From positions 1-44,082 of the forward strand of contig NZ_AZDT01000002.1 in assembly GCF_001434785.1 (NCBI RefSeq): DNA of 44,082 nt, given 5' to 3'. The notes below the pieces were generated by a model that was not told the origin of the DNA, did no database searches, and saw only the letters and a program-made list of their open reading frames with translations. Numbering within the stretch: the first letter of the stretch is position 1; every line of letters starts with the position of its first letter. Position numbers and translations under genes: made by a program. Positions 17,095-25,472 of the stretch are shown here, piece after piece. Origin of the DNA: Levilactobacillus namurensis DSM 19117. Lineage in GTDB: Bacteria; Bacillota; Bacilli; Lactobacillales; Lactobacillaceae.

Positions 17095-17814
17095 TTACCC
17101 AATGCCGAAGAAGCCGTGCATGAACCACGCCGCACAAGCCGCCCCTACGAACGGTGCAATGCCGGGCACGATGATCCCGTAAGTCCAGTCACTGTCCGCC
17201 TTGTTCGGTAGGGGCAGTAAAGCGTGCGCAATCCGGGGACCCATGTCCCGTGCCAGGTTCATCGCGAACCCGGTCGGGCCACCCAGGCCCATCCCGATGG
17301 CCCAGACTAACAGTCCCACGCCAATCGGCACGATGCCGGGCGTCTTCACTTCAGAAATCGCCAGGATACCTGAAATGAAGATAAACGTGTCAAAGAATTC
17401 GACGAAGAAGTTCCGGGGTAAGTTCCGCACGGCTGGCGCAGTACAGAACAGGTTCCGAATCGTAATCGGTGAAATCTCATCAGCCGAGACTTTGAAGTGG
17501 TCAGCGTACATGATGTAGACGATCACGGAGCCAATGACCCCACCCAAAACTTCCGCCACGGAGTAAGGAATGAAGCTGCTCCAAGGCAGGTTACCCAATA
17601 AGCATTGGGCCAACACCATGGCCGGGTTGATGCAGACGTTGCCGAAGATGAACAACGCGATACTGATCCCGAAACCCCAAGTCGTGATGGCAAAGATATG
17701 ACCGGAACCCCGGTACTTGGTGCCCTTTAAGACGGAACTACAGTGAACGCCGACCCCAAAAATGATCATCAGCGCGGTACCCATAAATTCCGCAACTAAA
17801 TTATGTACTAGCAA
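17095..17814 (-). CDS. MIP-family channel (glycerol/lactate facilitator type)
   Basis: Six-helix aquaglyceroporin of 239 residues. The start is TTG at 17814, eight bases after AGGAGG. The first pore signature is intact (CINPAMVLAQ); the second is NLARD instead of NPARD, the Asp after Arg marking a glycerol-type rather than water-type pore. Lactobacilli carry several GlpF paralogues, one of which (LarD/GlpF1 of L. plantarum) passes lactic acid; which solute this one carries cannot be told from sequence. No glycerol kinase or lactate racemase gene is adjacent. It has its own TATAAT promoter. The Leu-for-Pro change in the second signature is unusual but should not close the pore. Confidence 0.88.
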   Translation of the reverse strand: MLVHNLVAEFMGTALMIIFGVGVHCSSVLKGTKYRGSGHIFAITTWGFGISIALFIFGNVCINPAMVLAQCLLGNLPWSSFIPYSVAEVLGGVIGSVIVYIMYADHFKVSADEISPITIRNLFCTAPAVRNLPRNFFVEFFDTFIFISGILAISEVKTPGIVPIGVGLLVWAIGMGLGGPTGFAMNLARDMGPRIAHALLPLPNKADSDWTYGIIVPGIAPFVGAACAAWFMHGFFGIG

Positions 17815-18123
17815 AACGATATCCTCCTATTTCAACTTATGCCTAGGTATGCCAGCGCCGGTCGCGAGAACCAGTCCGACTGACACACGCAATTTTTTAT
17901 TATACTAGAGGGTGTCGCTTATGTCTGTTACATTTTGATGAATCGGTCGCCGAGATAATTGGTATCCGGACGGCAACTTTGCTATGATGAGGTTAAGGAC
18001 TTGAATGGAACCGCTTAATCATCATTCAGGTCAGACACAATTATTTTTTAACTTTTGGTCGTCGGACTGGGCTGATTTCGACCAGCTAGCAGCCCTTGGC
18101 GCCAATTACGGGAGATGTGGCAA
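17815..18123. promoter_or_regulatory. Divergent promoter region between the MIP channel and the 77-aa gene
   Basis: This 309-bp gap holds two promoters. The minus-strand one has TATAAT at 17904-17899 and CAGACA at 17927-17922 (17-bp spacer), serving the channel. The plus-strand one has TTGGTA at 17959-17964 and TATGAT at 17983-17988 (18-bp spacer). The plus-strand leader of about 130 bases contains overlapping inverted repeats GGGCTG/CAGCCC and TGGTCG/CGACCA between 18056 and 18094 that cannot both fold. Confidence 0.55.
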
Positions 18124-18357
18124 ATGATGAATCCAACTGAAGTTATCCATCGGGGCTGGAATCGACGCGTCGTTACGGGGAAGACCCTCGCGGAGTGTGA
18201 CGACCGTCTCGCCAAATATTTAAACGAACAAGACTACGGGTCCGGTGAGTTCGTGGTACTCCACGAAAACGACGGCTCCAACCAAAATACGGGTTATGAC
18301 TTACCGGAAGGCGAACCTTGCTATATCAGCTTCTTGATCTACAATAGCCGCCTTTAA
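18124..18357 (+). CDS. Small conserved hypothetical protein, 77 aa
   Basis: Not recognised. Starting at ATG 18124, with GGGAG nine bases upstream, it gives 77 residues; the ATG at 18115 overlaps the ribosome site. It is a soluble protein with a basic N-terminus (HRGWNRRVVTG) and an acidic middle (LHENDGSNQ), ending YISFLIYNSRL. A clear promoter and a perfect terminator support a real gene. The long leader may carry regulation. Confidence 0.7.
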   Translation: MMNPTEVIHRGWNRRVVTGKTLAECDDRLAKYLNEQDYGSGEFVVLHENDGSNQNTGYDLPEGEPCYISFLIYNSRL

Positions 18358-18365
18358 CCTGGACC

Positions 18366-18400
18366 TAAAAAAGACTGGGAAGATTTCCCAGTCTTTTTTA
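18366..18400 (+). terminator. Perfect terminator of the 77-aa gene
   Basis: AAAAAAGACTGGGA and TCCCAGTCTTTTTT form an uninterrupted stem around a four-base loop, eight bp after the stop codon. The A-run makes it usable from either side. Confidence 0.9.
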
Positions 18401-18445
18401 GTGCGTTCGACTACGGCCCCTTACCAAAACCGCAGTGGACACGTT

Positions 18446-18785
18446 TTAATCGTGGAATACCAACGCACAGCCCAGCATCACGGCCATGGTTACCACGGCA
18501 CCCAATAAAGTGCCCACAATCAGACTCACCACGCTAGGCCAGTGCCACCGTAAGAATCGAAGCGTCAAATAATCCGCCAGCGGGAAGAACCACACCCCCA
18601 AGAGGCCGTAGCCCCAGGCCGTAGCCCCAGGTCGTCGCCCGGGTCGTGATCAACCCAATTCCTAGAATCAGGACCACGATCAGTCCCAGTCCAAACCAGT
18701 GTAACCGTCGCGGCGAATACTCGTCGGCCCAGCGCCGAAAACTTGCTGCGCCTTCTCGCCAAGGATGCCATAACTCATGCCACAT
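18446..18785 (-). pseudogene. Membrane protein gene frameshifted by a 13-bp tandem duplication
   Basis: From ATG 18785 (ribosome site GGGGGAG upstream) the frame reads a Trp/Arg-rich N-terminus and a membrane helix (FGLGLIVVLILGIGLI), then shifts at a 13-bp tandem duplication (aggccgtagcccc at 18603-18615 and 18616-18628). As it stands the frame ends at 18534 with a nonsense tail (83 aa). Removing one 13-bp copy restores a continuous 108-aa membrane protein: TTWGYGLLGVWFFPLADYLT, a short basic stretch, then a hydrophobic helix (SLIVGTLLGAVVTMAVMLGC) and a stop at 18446. The hydrophobic pattern of the restored frame is strong evidence that it is the ancestral one. The gene follows the 130-aa membrane protein in a likely operon. 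Family not recognised. Confidence 0.8.
18603..18631. repeat. 13-bp tandem duplication
   Basis: The unit aggccgtagcccc occurs twice in a row (18603-18628) and is followed by AGG, the start of a third copy. The unit length is not a multiple of three, so gain or loss of one copy switches the reading frame of the surrounding gene. Confidence 0.95.
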
Positions 18786-18809
18786 CTCACTCGCTCCCCC
18801 AATTCACAC

Positions 18810-19202
18810 TCAATTATTTTGGGACCGGCGTATTCGGCGCCGGTAGACCAACTCGTCCAGTAACACTAACCAGTGGCTGGCAACTAGAAATGCTGTAGCC
18901 CGCCAGAGCACCGCACCGAGTCCCATTAACCGCCCCGGTAAGCTGCCAAAAAGGCCTAACATGATCACATCACCCATCAAACACAAGACCAGTTCCCAAG
19001 CGGGACTCTCGCGGCCGTGCCACACTGCCGACCAGCTTGGGCGCAAGGTCCAACACAGTATCGACGTCAGACCCAACCCCAGGAACCAAATCAGTCGGAT
19101 CGGCCAAGTGAAGGCCAGCCCCCACACAAAGAACAGGAACAAGACACCGTAGCCGCCCAGTAGACTATACCGAACCAGCGGCCGTTGCCAAATTGCTTTC
19201 AC
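18810..19202 (-). CDS. Membrane protein, 130 aa
   Basis: Not recognised. The start is GTG at 19202, eight bases after GAGGAGG. The protein has about four hydrophobic segments (near residues 12-29, 33-51, 70-85 and 90-112) and a basic tail (YRRRIRRSQNN) that should face the cytoplasm. It is followed, after a 24-bp gap, by the frameshifted 108-aa membrane protein in the same direction, so the two probably act together. Trp-rich composition is shared by both. Confidence 0.7.
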   Translation of the reverse strand: MKAIWQRPLVRYSLLGGYGVLFLFFVWGLAFTWPIRLIWFLGLGLTSILCWTLRPSWSAVWHGRESPAWELVLCLMGDVIMLGLFGSLPGRLMGLGAVLWRATAFLVASHWLVLLDELVYRRRIRRSQNN

Positions 19203-19271
19203 GCTAATTTCCTCCTCGTTTTCTCCCTTTAGGGTACCAAATCCGCCCCACCTTCTTCAACCTCACGCCGT

Positions 19272-19318
19272 TAACCCGGGAAATAACCACCGGGTGGCGC
19301 ACCAGATTTCCCGGGTTA
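19272..19318. repeat. Perfect 13-bp inverted repeat without a T-run
   Basis: TAACCCGGGAAAT (19272-19284) and ATTTCCCGGGTTA (19306-19318) are exact inverted copies separated by 21 bp. It lies in the gap between the 130-aa membrane protein start and the pcp terminator region. There is no terminator-like T tract, so a cruciform or protein-binding role is possible. Confidence 0.6.
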
Positions 19319-19345
19319 TGTTTCCCCCAGGACGGTTAACCAACA

Positions 19346-19384
19346 AGCCCCACTAGCACCGAATCACGGACTAGTGGGGCCTTC
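19346..19384. terminator. Hairpin downstream of pcp
   Basis: GCCCCACTAG and CTAGTGGGGC pair exactly around a 15-base loop, just after the pcp stop codon. The T-run is weak on the minus strand, so termination may be inefficient. Confidence 0.55.
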
Positions 19385-19390
19385 ATTTAT

Positions 19391-20020
19391 TTAGTAATCC
19401 GCTTGTCGTGCGGTAACGATGGCCGTCACGGCCGCCGTAATCCCGCGCACCGCGTCCGCTAACGCCATGCTGGGAACGCCGGGGCGATCAACCACCTGGC
19501 TGGGTAAGAACGGAATGTGCATGAATCCCGCCCATAACCCGGGAAATTCGTGGGCCCGCTGGTACTGAGCCTGGTACATCAAGTGGTTACAGACAAAGGT
19601 TCCCGCCGTGGTCGAGAGCTGACTGGGCAACCCCGCCGCACGAATCGCCGCCACCATGGCCTTGACCGGCAACTGGGTGAAGTAAGCCGCAGGGCCATCC
19701 GCTTGGACGGGTTGGTCACAGGGCTGTTGTCCCTGATTGTCCGGAATCCGGGCATCGTTACGGTTAATCGCCACCAACTCCGGGGTCAACCCTGCGCGGC
19801 CCCCGGCTTGGCCAATAGCTAAGACCACGTCCGGGCGGTGGTCCAGAATCGCTTGATGCAATACTTGAGCCGACTGGTCAAAAACCGTGGGAACTTGCGC
19901 CGTGACAATCTGGGCCCCCGCAATCGTCGCCGGTAACCGGCGGACAGCTTCCCAGGCCGGATTGACCGTCGCGTGGTCAAAAGGATCAAAACCCGTCACT
20001 AAAATTTTCGTGATCACCAT
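19391..20020 (-). CDS. pcp: Pyrrolidone-carboxylate peptidase
   Basis: Cytoplasmic cysteine peptidase (family C15) that removes N-terminal pyroglutamate from peptides. It has 209 residues, near the family norm. The catalytic triad falls at Glu81 ([10 protein letters not shown]), Cys144 ([10 protein letters not shown]) and His168 (GFMHIPFLP), the canonical positions. The signature [13 protein letters not shown] is present. The start ATG 20020 has only a modest ribosome site (GAGG about 13 bases upstream, or CGGAG abutting the codon), so the exact start is a little uncertain. Monocistronic. Confidence 0.95.
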   Translation of the reverse strand: MVITKILVTGFDPFDHATVNPAWEAVRRLPATIAGAQIVTAQVPTVFDQSAQVLHQAILDHRPDVVLAIGQAGGRAGLTPELVAINRNDARIPDNQGQQPCDQPVQADGPAAYFTQLPVKAMVAAIRAAGLPSQLSTTAGTFVCNHLMYQAQYQRAHEFPGLWAGFMHIPFLPSQVVDRPGVPSMALADAVRGITAAVTAIVTARQADY

Positions 20021-20157
20021 CTCCGTTCGTTATCCTCGATTATACCCGTCCCCTCACCGTAAACAAGCGACGGGTAACGTAAACCATCCTTGAGTCCATC
20101 ATGTTGAGCCCATTGCCACCTTGATGGGTATCCGCCTCCCCTTTGACTAAACATAGA

Positions 20158-20195
20158 AAAAGGCTGGAACGCGTCATCCGTTCCAGCCTCTTCCT
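20158..20195 (-). terminator. Terminator of the yfhO gene
   Basis: On the minus strand AGGCTGGAACG and CGTTCCAGCCT pair around seven bases and run into TTTTTC, about 50 bp after the stop codon. Confidence 0.85.
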
Positions 20196-20245
20196 AATGT
20201 TCTTAACGATTCGCCGTTAGTCCCATGTTCTGACTAACTCAAAGA

Positions 20246-23200
20246 TCAGTGTTTGCGGTTCATCGGCCGCCGCCACCAAATCCAGAGGCTGCTAAGCCCC
20301 AAGCAGACGATGCCGACAGCACTCAATAGTGCTCCGACACGCAAACCTGGTGTGCGGTAGGTCAACTTGATGTGGTGGGTCCCGGCGCCTAGTTCCGCGC
20401 CCACGAAGCCATCGTTGACCACTTGGGTCGGCGTAGTCTTCCCGTCAACGGTCAACCGCCACCCCGTTGAATACGGAATCGAGGTTGCTAGAACGCTGGC
20501 CTGGGTCGTGGTCAGATCGCCAGTCACCCGGTCGTCACTGACCTTGGCATTCTGGAGCCCCTGGCGCTGGACCTGGTGAACCTGCTGGTCGTAGCTTCGG
20601 TTGAACGGCATCGCAATCAATTTGACTGACTTGAACGAGACCTGGTGGGTGGTGTTGAACGTAATGTCGATAGTCTCCCGATTCTTCTGACTATAACCCA
20701 GGTTTAACAGCACCTTACTCTTGGGCTCGTAATCCGAAAGGTTATCCAAGCCCAATTGGGTGAAGCTCTTCATCTGATCCCGGGTCTTCGCCATGACCCA
20801 GTAACCGCCCAAGTCCGGTGACTTCACGGCTTTTCGCCAAGCATTCAGCTTAGTCAGGTCCGACCGTGGCGTGGCCCCTAACAGACTGGTATTCTCCTGA
20901 GCCTGCAGCTGTTCGTTGGTGGTCAGACGTTTGGACTGTAACCCGTCAAAGGCCAGGTACAGTTCCGTCCCCTGGGCCAGCTTTGGCCGGTCAATGGTCA
21001 GCGTATAGCTGATCTGGTGGCCCTGCGCGTCACTGGTCATTTGCCGTAACCCGTGCGCGTTGGCCTCAGTGGTTGCGTCCAGGATATTTTGGTTCTCCTG
21101 CAAGATGTTCCTGACCGCCTTAGGATGCTTGTCCAGCCCCGCCATTGGCGCGTACTGCTTGACTTCCTCCGGCGTCATCATCCCGTCTTCGTCCAACGTC
21201 AACTTAGGCATCTTCAGGGTCTGACCGAAGCTAGCCGACTGCTTGTTGTTCAAGTTATCTTTCTGTCCGGCAAACGCTTGTTTTAACCGATACTGGATCA
21301 ATTTATTGGTGTTGTTAATTACCGGTACCGCGTTAGGCGTGACCGTATAATCCAGCTTGCGGGCCGGCGACTGGTAATCCGCCTGGGTCACATTTTTAGC
21401 CTTATGCGTGGTCACGGCCGCCTGCGTCAGGCTCCGGGCCCGGTCAGTCGCCGGTAACTTCAGCCACTGCTTCCGGGTCATGGCCTGCGATTGGGTGTAG
21501 ACCAGCGGGAAGGCCAGGTCAGTGGTCAACAGCTGCGTCCCCGTCCCGTTCGACAGCGCGTAAACCGGCTTTTCGTTATAGACCTTCTTACCGGCCTTGT
21601 ATCCGTAAGGAATCGCCATCTTATCGGCCACCTGGTCCTGACGGGCAAAAATCGTCTTGACGCCCAACAGGTGGTTCATGGTACTTCGGTTGTCCAGTTG
21701 GGTCATCGGGGAGTTCATCTGGTACTGCGAGTTCTGCAGGTCCTGACTGAACTGCCCCACGTACCCGTTCTCCACGGAGAAGTAGGACATCACCCCGTGC
21801 AGTTGGTGGAACATGGCGTAGTTGTTCCCGGCAGTCCGAAAGACGTTATAACTGGGTAACTGGTTAATCCGGCTAAACGTCTTCTCGGCCTTGGGGACTA
21901 CCTGGGCGCCATCGTAATACTTGGTCAGGTACTGGGTCGCGTCCTTGCGGCGTAACTCCTGGGTGGCCTGCTGGCTCAGGTTGGGGTCGTAATACCCCCA
22001 CGCGTTGCTGACCAGGTTCATCCCCACTAACACGCCCACTACGGGAATCACGACCTTAGCGGGTTGCTGGCCACTCCCCACCAACGCGGCGGTCATAGCC
22101 AGAAACAAGCCATAAGCCAGGAGATCTCTCGCAGGGTTGTCGAAGGTCGCCCCGTTGCTCAGGTAGACCAAGATCAAGAGTCCTGCGGCGGTTCCCCCGA
22201 TCCATCGGCGGTCGCGGGTGGTCAGGGTAGTCACCTGATCCGCCAACACCATGGTCGCAAGGTTTAACGGAATCGCGGCCAGGAGAAGCCACCGGTTCGA
22301 AGGCGTCGATAAGACGTTGAAGAAGGCCGCCACAGCTGGGAAGACCAGCCCGACCAGAATCGCCGTTAAGGTCAACGCCAAACTCCAGTTTTGTTTCCAA
22401 TGGAGCAAGGTATAGACGCACCCGAAGAAGGTGAAGCCCGTCATCCCGAAGACGACCCAATAGGTCAGCCCATTTCCGGTAGTCAAGACGGTATTCGCCA
22501 GGTTCAAGTAGTAGTTGATTGGGTAGAGCCACAGCCCGTTCGCAAACTTGGTCACGGCCCGGGTCGAGTGCAGCATCATCAATAGCGATGGCACCAGGAA
22601 GATTCCCGATAAGAGGATGCCACTCCCGGCCGCCCAGATAAAGCGTCGCAGAACCTGCCAACCACTGGCTAGCAGCGTCCGGTCCACCTTCCGCCGAGCG
22701 AAACGGATGGCGGCATAGAACAGGCTCCCCAGTCCCAATATGTACGCAAAGTAGAAGTTACTGAGAATCGCAACACCGGTCACCACGCCCAGGGGCACCC
22801 AACTCTTGCCCTGCAAGATCCGTTCGATTCCCACAAATAACAGGGGCATCCAGATCATTGGCAGTAAGAAGAACGGGTGATGCACCCCAATCATCAGCGA
22901 ATAGCCGGTGAAGGTGTAGGTCAAGGTCCCCAGCAACTGGCTTCCAGGCTTAAAGCGGTACAGCTTAGCCAAAGGCAGGAACGCGAGGCCCGCCGCGTAG
23001 AGGCGCAGAATCACCATCCACGCGAAGCCCGTTTCCAACCAGCGCGTGGGTAACAGAGCGTTCAGGTACGCGAACGGGTCACCCAACACGTAATAGGACA
23101 AGGTGGTTAACTTATCCGCACCCAAGCCCAGGGTCCAAGACCAGCCCGCGAGACCGTCCAATCCCTGAGCGACCAATAACCGGTGTAGTTCCAAGATCAT

Positions 23201-23344
23201 GGGGTAATGTTGACTGATGCCGTCTAGATACCAGATAAAGGTCCGATTACTGAGACGGAATATCCCAAAACTCAGTGCGGCAATCACCACAAAGGCCGCT
23301 GTATACAGGACAAACAACGGCCACCGGTGACGTCCAATTTTCAT
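20246..23344 (-). CDS. yfhO: YfhO family membrane glycosyltransferase-like protein
   Basis: A 1032-aa integral membrane protein with the GT-C-like layout: about 12 or more helices in the first 450 residues, a long extracellular region (about 450-990) and a last helix near the C-terminus (ALLSAVGIVCLGLSSLWIWW), then a basic end. The N-terminal loop FIWYLDGISQHYP carries the Asp expected in the first luminal loop of GT-C enzymes. YfhO-family proteins use lipid-linked sugars to decorate teichoic acids or other surface polymers; the exact acceptor here is unknown. The start ATG has AAGGAGG and a consensus promoter upstream. Monocistronic. Confidence 0.9.
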   Translation of the reverse strand: MKIGRHRWPLFVLYTAAFVVIAALSFGIFRLSNRTFIWYLDGISQHYPMILELHRLLVAQGLDGLAGWSWTLGLGADKLTTLSYYVLGDPFAYLNALLPTRWLETGFAWMVILRLYAAGLAFLPLAKLYRFKPGSQLLGTLTYTFTGYSLMIGVHHPFFLLPMIWMPLLFVGIERILQGKSWVPLGVVTGVAILSNFYFAYILGLGSLFYAAIRFARRKVDRTLLASGWQVLRRFIWAAGSGILLSGIFLVPSLLMMLHSTRAVTKFANGLWLYPINYYLNLANTVLTTGNGLTYWVVFGMTGFTFFGCVYTLLHWKQNWSLALTLTAILVGLVFPAVAAFFNVLSTPSNRWLLLAAIPLNLATMVLADQVTTLTTRDRRWIGGTAAGLLILVYLSNGATFDNPARDLLAYGLFLAMTAALVGSGQQPAKVVIPVVGVLVGMNLVSNAWGYYDPNLSQQATQELRRKDATQYLTKYYDGAQVVPKAEKTFSRINQLPSYNVFRTAGNNYAMFHQLHGVMSYFSVENGYVGQFSQDLQNSQYQMNSPMTQLDNRSTMNHLLGVKTIFARQDQVADKMAIPYGYKAGKKVYNEKPVYALSNGTGTQLLTTDLAFPLVYTQSQAMTRKQWLKLPATDRARSLTQAAVTTHKAKNVTQADYQSPARKLDYTVTPNAVPVINNTNKLIQYRLKQAFAGQKDNLNNKQSASFGQTLKMPKLTLDEDGMMTPEEVKQYAPMAGLDKHPKAVRNILQENQNILDATTEANAHGLRQMTSDAQGHQISYTLTIDRPKLAQGTELYLAFDGLQSKRLTTNEQLQAQENTSLLGATPRSDLTKLNAWRKAVKSPDLGGYWVMAKTRDQMKSFTQLGLDNLSDYEPKSKVLLNLGYSQKNRETIDITFNTTHQVSFKSVKLIAMPFNRSYDQQVHQVQRQGLQNAKVSDDRVTGDLTTTQASVLATSIPYSTGWRLTVDGKTTPTQVVNDGFVGAELGAGTHHIKLTYRTPGLRVGALLSAVGIVCLGLSSLWIWWRRPMNRKH

Positions 23345-23500
23345 AGTGGCAAATCCTCCTTAAAAATGCACAGTTGAAGTCATTACTCCCAATGTACAAA
23401 TCCCGTCGCGCCGTGTCAATCATTGTTGCCAACCTTTAGCCAAACGGTAATATTTTGACGCAATTTTGGTATCCCCAACATTTTCCGATTCCCCTAGACG
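23345..23500 (-). promoter_or_regulatory. Promoter region of yfhO
   Basis: On the minus strand a consensus -35 TTGACA (23419-23414) and TACATT -10 (23396-23391) are spaced exactly 17 bp, about 47 bp before the yfhO start codon. The rest of this gap, up to the terminator at 23501, shows no gene. Confidence 0.75.
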
Positions 23501-23532
23501 TAAAAAGGGCCCGCATCATACGATACGAGCTC
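23501..23532 (-). terminator. Terminator downstream of the cls 3' region
   Basis: On the minus strand an 11-bp stem (arms 23522-23532 and 23507-23517, one mismatch) with a four-base loop is followed by TTTTT. It lies about 150 bp beyond the cls stop. Confidence 0.75.
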
Positions 23533-23679
23533 CTCTCACACATACATTCATATTCTGCTGTTCAACGCGCGACCACCAGGAAACCCTGGCCTCAATCCGG
23601 CCGCTACGTTATCCGCCAGCATCCTAAGCGTACACCCGCACCCTACGGAAACCAACTAATTTGACCCGTAATTCCCCGG
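23533..23679 (-). other. Long structured 3' region of cls, or a separate small RNA
   Basis: Between the cls stop (23680) and the terminator at 23501-23532 lie about 150 GC-rich bases with no credible coding frame. On the minus strand they contain short hairpins such as CCAGG-GTTT-CCTGG (near 23570-23583) and GGCC...GGCC. They end in the good terminator, so a discrete transcript, either a cls 3' UTR or a processed small RNA, is likely. I could not match it to 6S, SRP, RNase P or tmRNA. Confidence 0.35.
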
Positions 23680-25131
23680 TTAGAGAATTGGTGAGAGTAG
23701 GCGTGACGCCGTCTGCTTAAACTTAAGGTATAGCGATTGTTGGTTGAACTTTTCAGTCGTAATCAGTTCGCTGTGCCGCATATCGGCTTCGAAGATGTCT
23801 TCCAACTGCGTGGCGATGGCGCTGTCGTAGATGAACGCGTTGATCTCGAAGTTCAACTTGAAACTACGGTAGTCCATATTCGCCGAACCCACTGAGGCAA
23901 TCTTACCATCGACCACCATGGTCTTGGCGTGAATGAAACCGTTATGGTAGTAGTAAATCTTCACGCCGTCTTCGGCCAACTGCCGCGCATAGTACTGCGT
24001 AGCCCGGTAGACGAAGGCGTGATCCGGCTTATCCGGAATCATAATGCGGACATCAATGCCCGCCATCGCAGCGATCCGCAACGAATCCAAGACGCTGTCG
24101 TCGGGAATCAGGTACGGCGTCTGGATCCACAACCGCTTCTCAGCCGTCTGAATCAGGCGCATGTACCCCATCTTGATCTGTTGCAGGTCGGAATCCGGAC
24201 CACTCGAGACGATCTGTAAGCTGGTCTCCCCCTTCACCTTGGTGAGTGGGAAGTACTGGTGGTCGATCACACTATCGTCAAAGGGGTGGTCCTTATCGGT
24301 CGCGTTCCAGTCCAGCATGAAGCGGGCCTGTAACGCGAAGACTCCCGACCCCACGATTCGCAGGTGGGTGTCGCGCCAGTAACCGAACTTCTCCTTACGC
24401 CCCAGGTACTGGTCGCCGATGTTGAAGCCCCCGACGTATCCTATGCGCCCATCGACCGTCACGATCTTCCGGTGATCCCGGAAGTTCAGCCGAAAGTCAA
24501 TCACGGCCGAACGGGTCCCTAAGAAGGGCTCCACGTGACCACCGGCGGCCATTAAGGGTTTGAAGAACCGTTTCCAGGTCCCCATCGAACCCCAAGGGTC
24601 GTAGATGACCCGGACTTCGACGCCCTCTTGCGCCTTCTTCACCAGCAGATCTAAGACTTCGTTACCAATGCGATCATTATAAAAAGTATAGAACTCAATA
24701 TGAATACTGGAAGTTGCACTCTCGATATCTTCCAACATCGTATGAAATAATTCATGGCCGTCAGTAATCACCCGCACGCGATTCTGCCGTGCTAGGAAAG
24801 CCGAGTCCGTCGACATGAACATGTTGACCATGTTGATCACGGAGTGGCTGATTTTATCCGCCGGCATGATTTGGGTGCCAATCTGTTCACGTTGTTGCGA
24901 CAACCGTTCATCCAGTTGAACCGCTACCTGGTGCTTCAAGCGAAACATCCGGCCCTTGGGTAGCTTCCGGCCGATAAAGGCGTAGGCGATAAACCCAACA
25001 ATGGGCACCAGCACCAGCACCAGCATCCAGGCCCAAGTTGCGGCGATATCCCGCTTCTCCCGAAAGACCGTCAGAAAGGCTAGGACTGCGTTAATAATGA
25101 TAATGATTTCGATAACCATACTCCACGTCAT
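23680..25131 (-). CDS. cls: Cardiolipin synthase
   Basis: Membrane phospholipase-D-family enzyme that joins two phosphatidylglycerols into cardiolipin and glycerol. The start ATG 25131 has GGAGGG six bases upstream and gives 483 residues, the usual length. Two N-terminal helices (about residues 2-22 and 32-52) anchor it. Both HKD motifs are complete: HRKIVTVDGRIGYVGGFN and HAKTMVVDGKIASVGSAN. The C-terminus LSPIL matches the family ending. It is likely to be transcribed alone, with a long 3' region. Confidence 0.95.
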   Translation of the reverse strand: MTWSMVIEIIIIINAVLAFLTVFREKRDIAATWAWMLVLVLVPIVGFIAYAFIGRKLPKGRMFRLKHQVAVQLDERLSQQREQIGTQIMPADKISHSVINMVNMFMSTDSAFLARQNRVRVITDGHELFHTMLEDIESATSSIHIEFYTFYNDRIGNEVLDLLVKKAQEGVEVRVIYDPWGSMGTWKRFFKPLMAAGGHVEPFLGTRSAVIDFRLNFRDHRKIVTVDGRIGYVGGFNIGDQYLGRKEKFGYWRDTHLRIVGSGVFALQARFMLDWNATDKDHPFDDSVIDHQYFPLTKVKGETSLQIVSSGPDSDLQQIKMGYMRLIQTAEKRLWIQTPYLIPDDSVLDSLRIAAMAGIDVRIMIPDKPDHAFVYRATQYYARQLAEDGVKIYYYHNGFIHAKTMVVDGKIASVGSANMDYRSFKLNFEINAFIYDSAIATQLEDIFEADMRHSELITTEKFNQQSLYLKFKQTASRLLSPIL

Positions 25132-25245
25132 GGCTTTCCCTCCTTCACTCCTTGCCTTTTTATCATACGCCAAAACAAACAAATGTCTTTACTTTTTAGA
25201 AAATTTCGGCTTACAATGGCGATAAATTTAAAGGGGGAAATGATC

Positions 25246-25401
25246 TTGTTAAGTTTACCCATGACCCTGATCGCCGGACTCCACGGAACCAGTCCTTTTC
25301 GGGTCTTCCACTGGCTATTCCGCGAGAACCCCGGCATCGCAATCATCTTTATCGCCGGCGTTCTTCTGTACCTGCTCTACCGGTATAACAACCGCCGCTG
25401 A
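25246..25401 (+). CDS. Short single-helix membrane peptide, 51 aa
   Basis: Starting at TTG 25246, eight bases after AAGGGGG, it encodes 51 residues; ATG 25240 would also work but sits too near the ribosome site. One hydrophobic helix (about PGIAIIFIAGVLLYLLY) is followed by a basic tail YNNRR. A TACAAT -10 box lies at 25212-25217. It diverges from cls and is followed by a terminator. Not recognised; it may be a small envelope protein. Confidence 0.5.
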   Translation: MLSLPMTLIAGLHGTSPFRVFHWLFRENPGIAIIFIAGVLLYLLYRYNNRR

Positions 25402-25404
25402 CCA

Positions 25405-25470
25405 CAAACGGGACCGCCGCGTTTAGACTCGCGACCGTCCCGTTTGAGTGCCCTTGAGGGGGCTTTTTTT
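25405..25470 (+). terminator. Double hairpin terminator after the 51-aa peptide gene
   Basis: CAAACGGGAC and GTCCCGTTTG (25405-25414, 25437-25446) form a perfect 10-bp stem. Directly after it a small GCCC/GGGC hairpin (25450-25463) runs into seven T residues. The first stem also lies just past the convergent nuclease gene and may end that transcript. Confidence 0.7.
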
Positions 25471-25472
25471 AG

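Noticed and set aside
23455-23664. 69-aa open frame on the plus strand
   Set aside because: It has no ribosome site, crosses the yfhO upstream region and the minus-strand terminator, and shows no protein-like pattern.
25128-25346. 72-aa minus-strand frame opposite the 51-aa peptide
   Set aside because: It overlaps the cls start and the divergent promoter, with no ribosome site.
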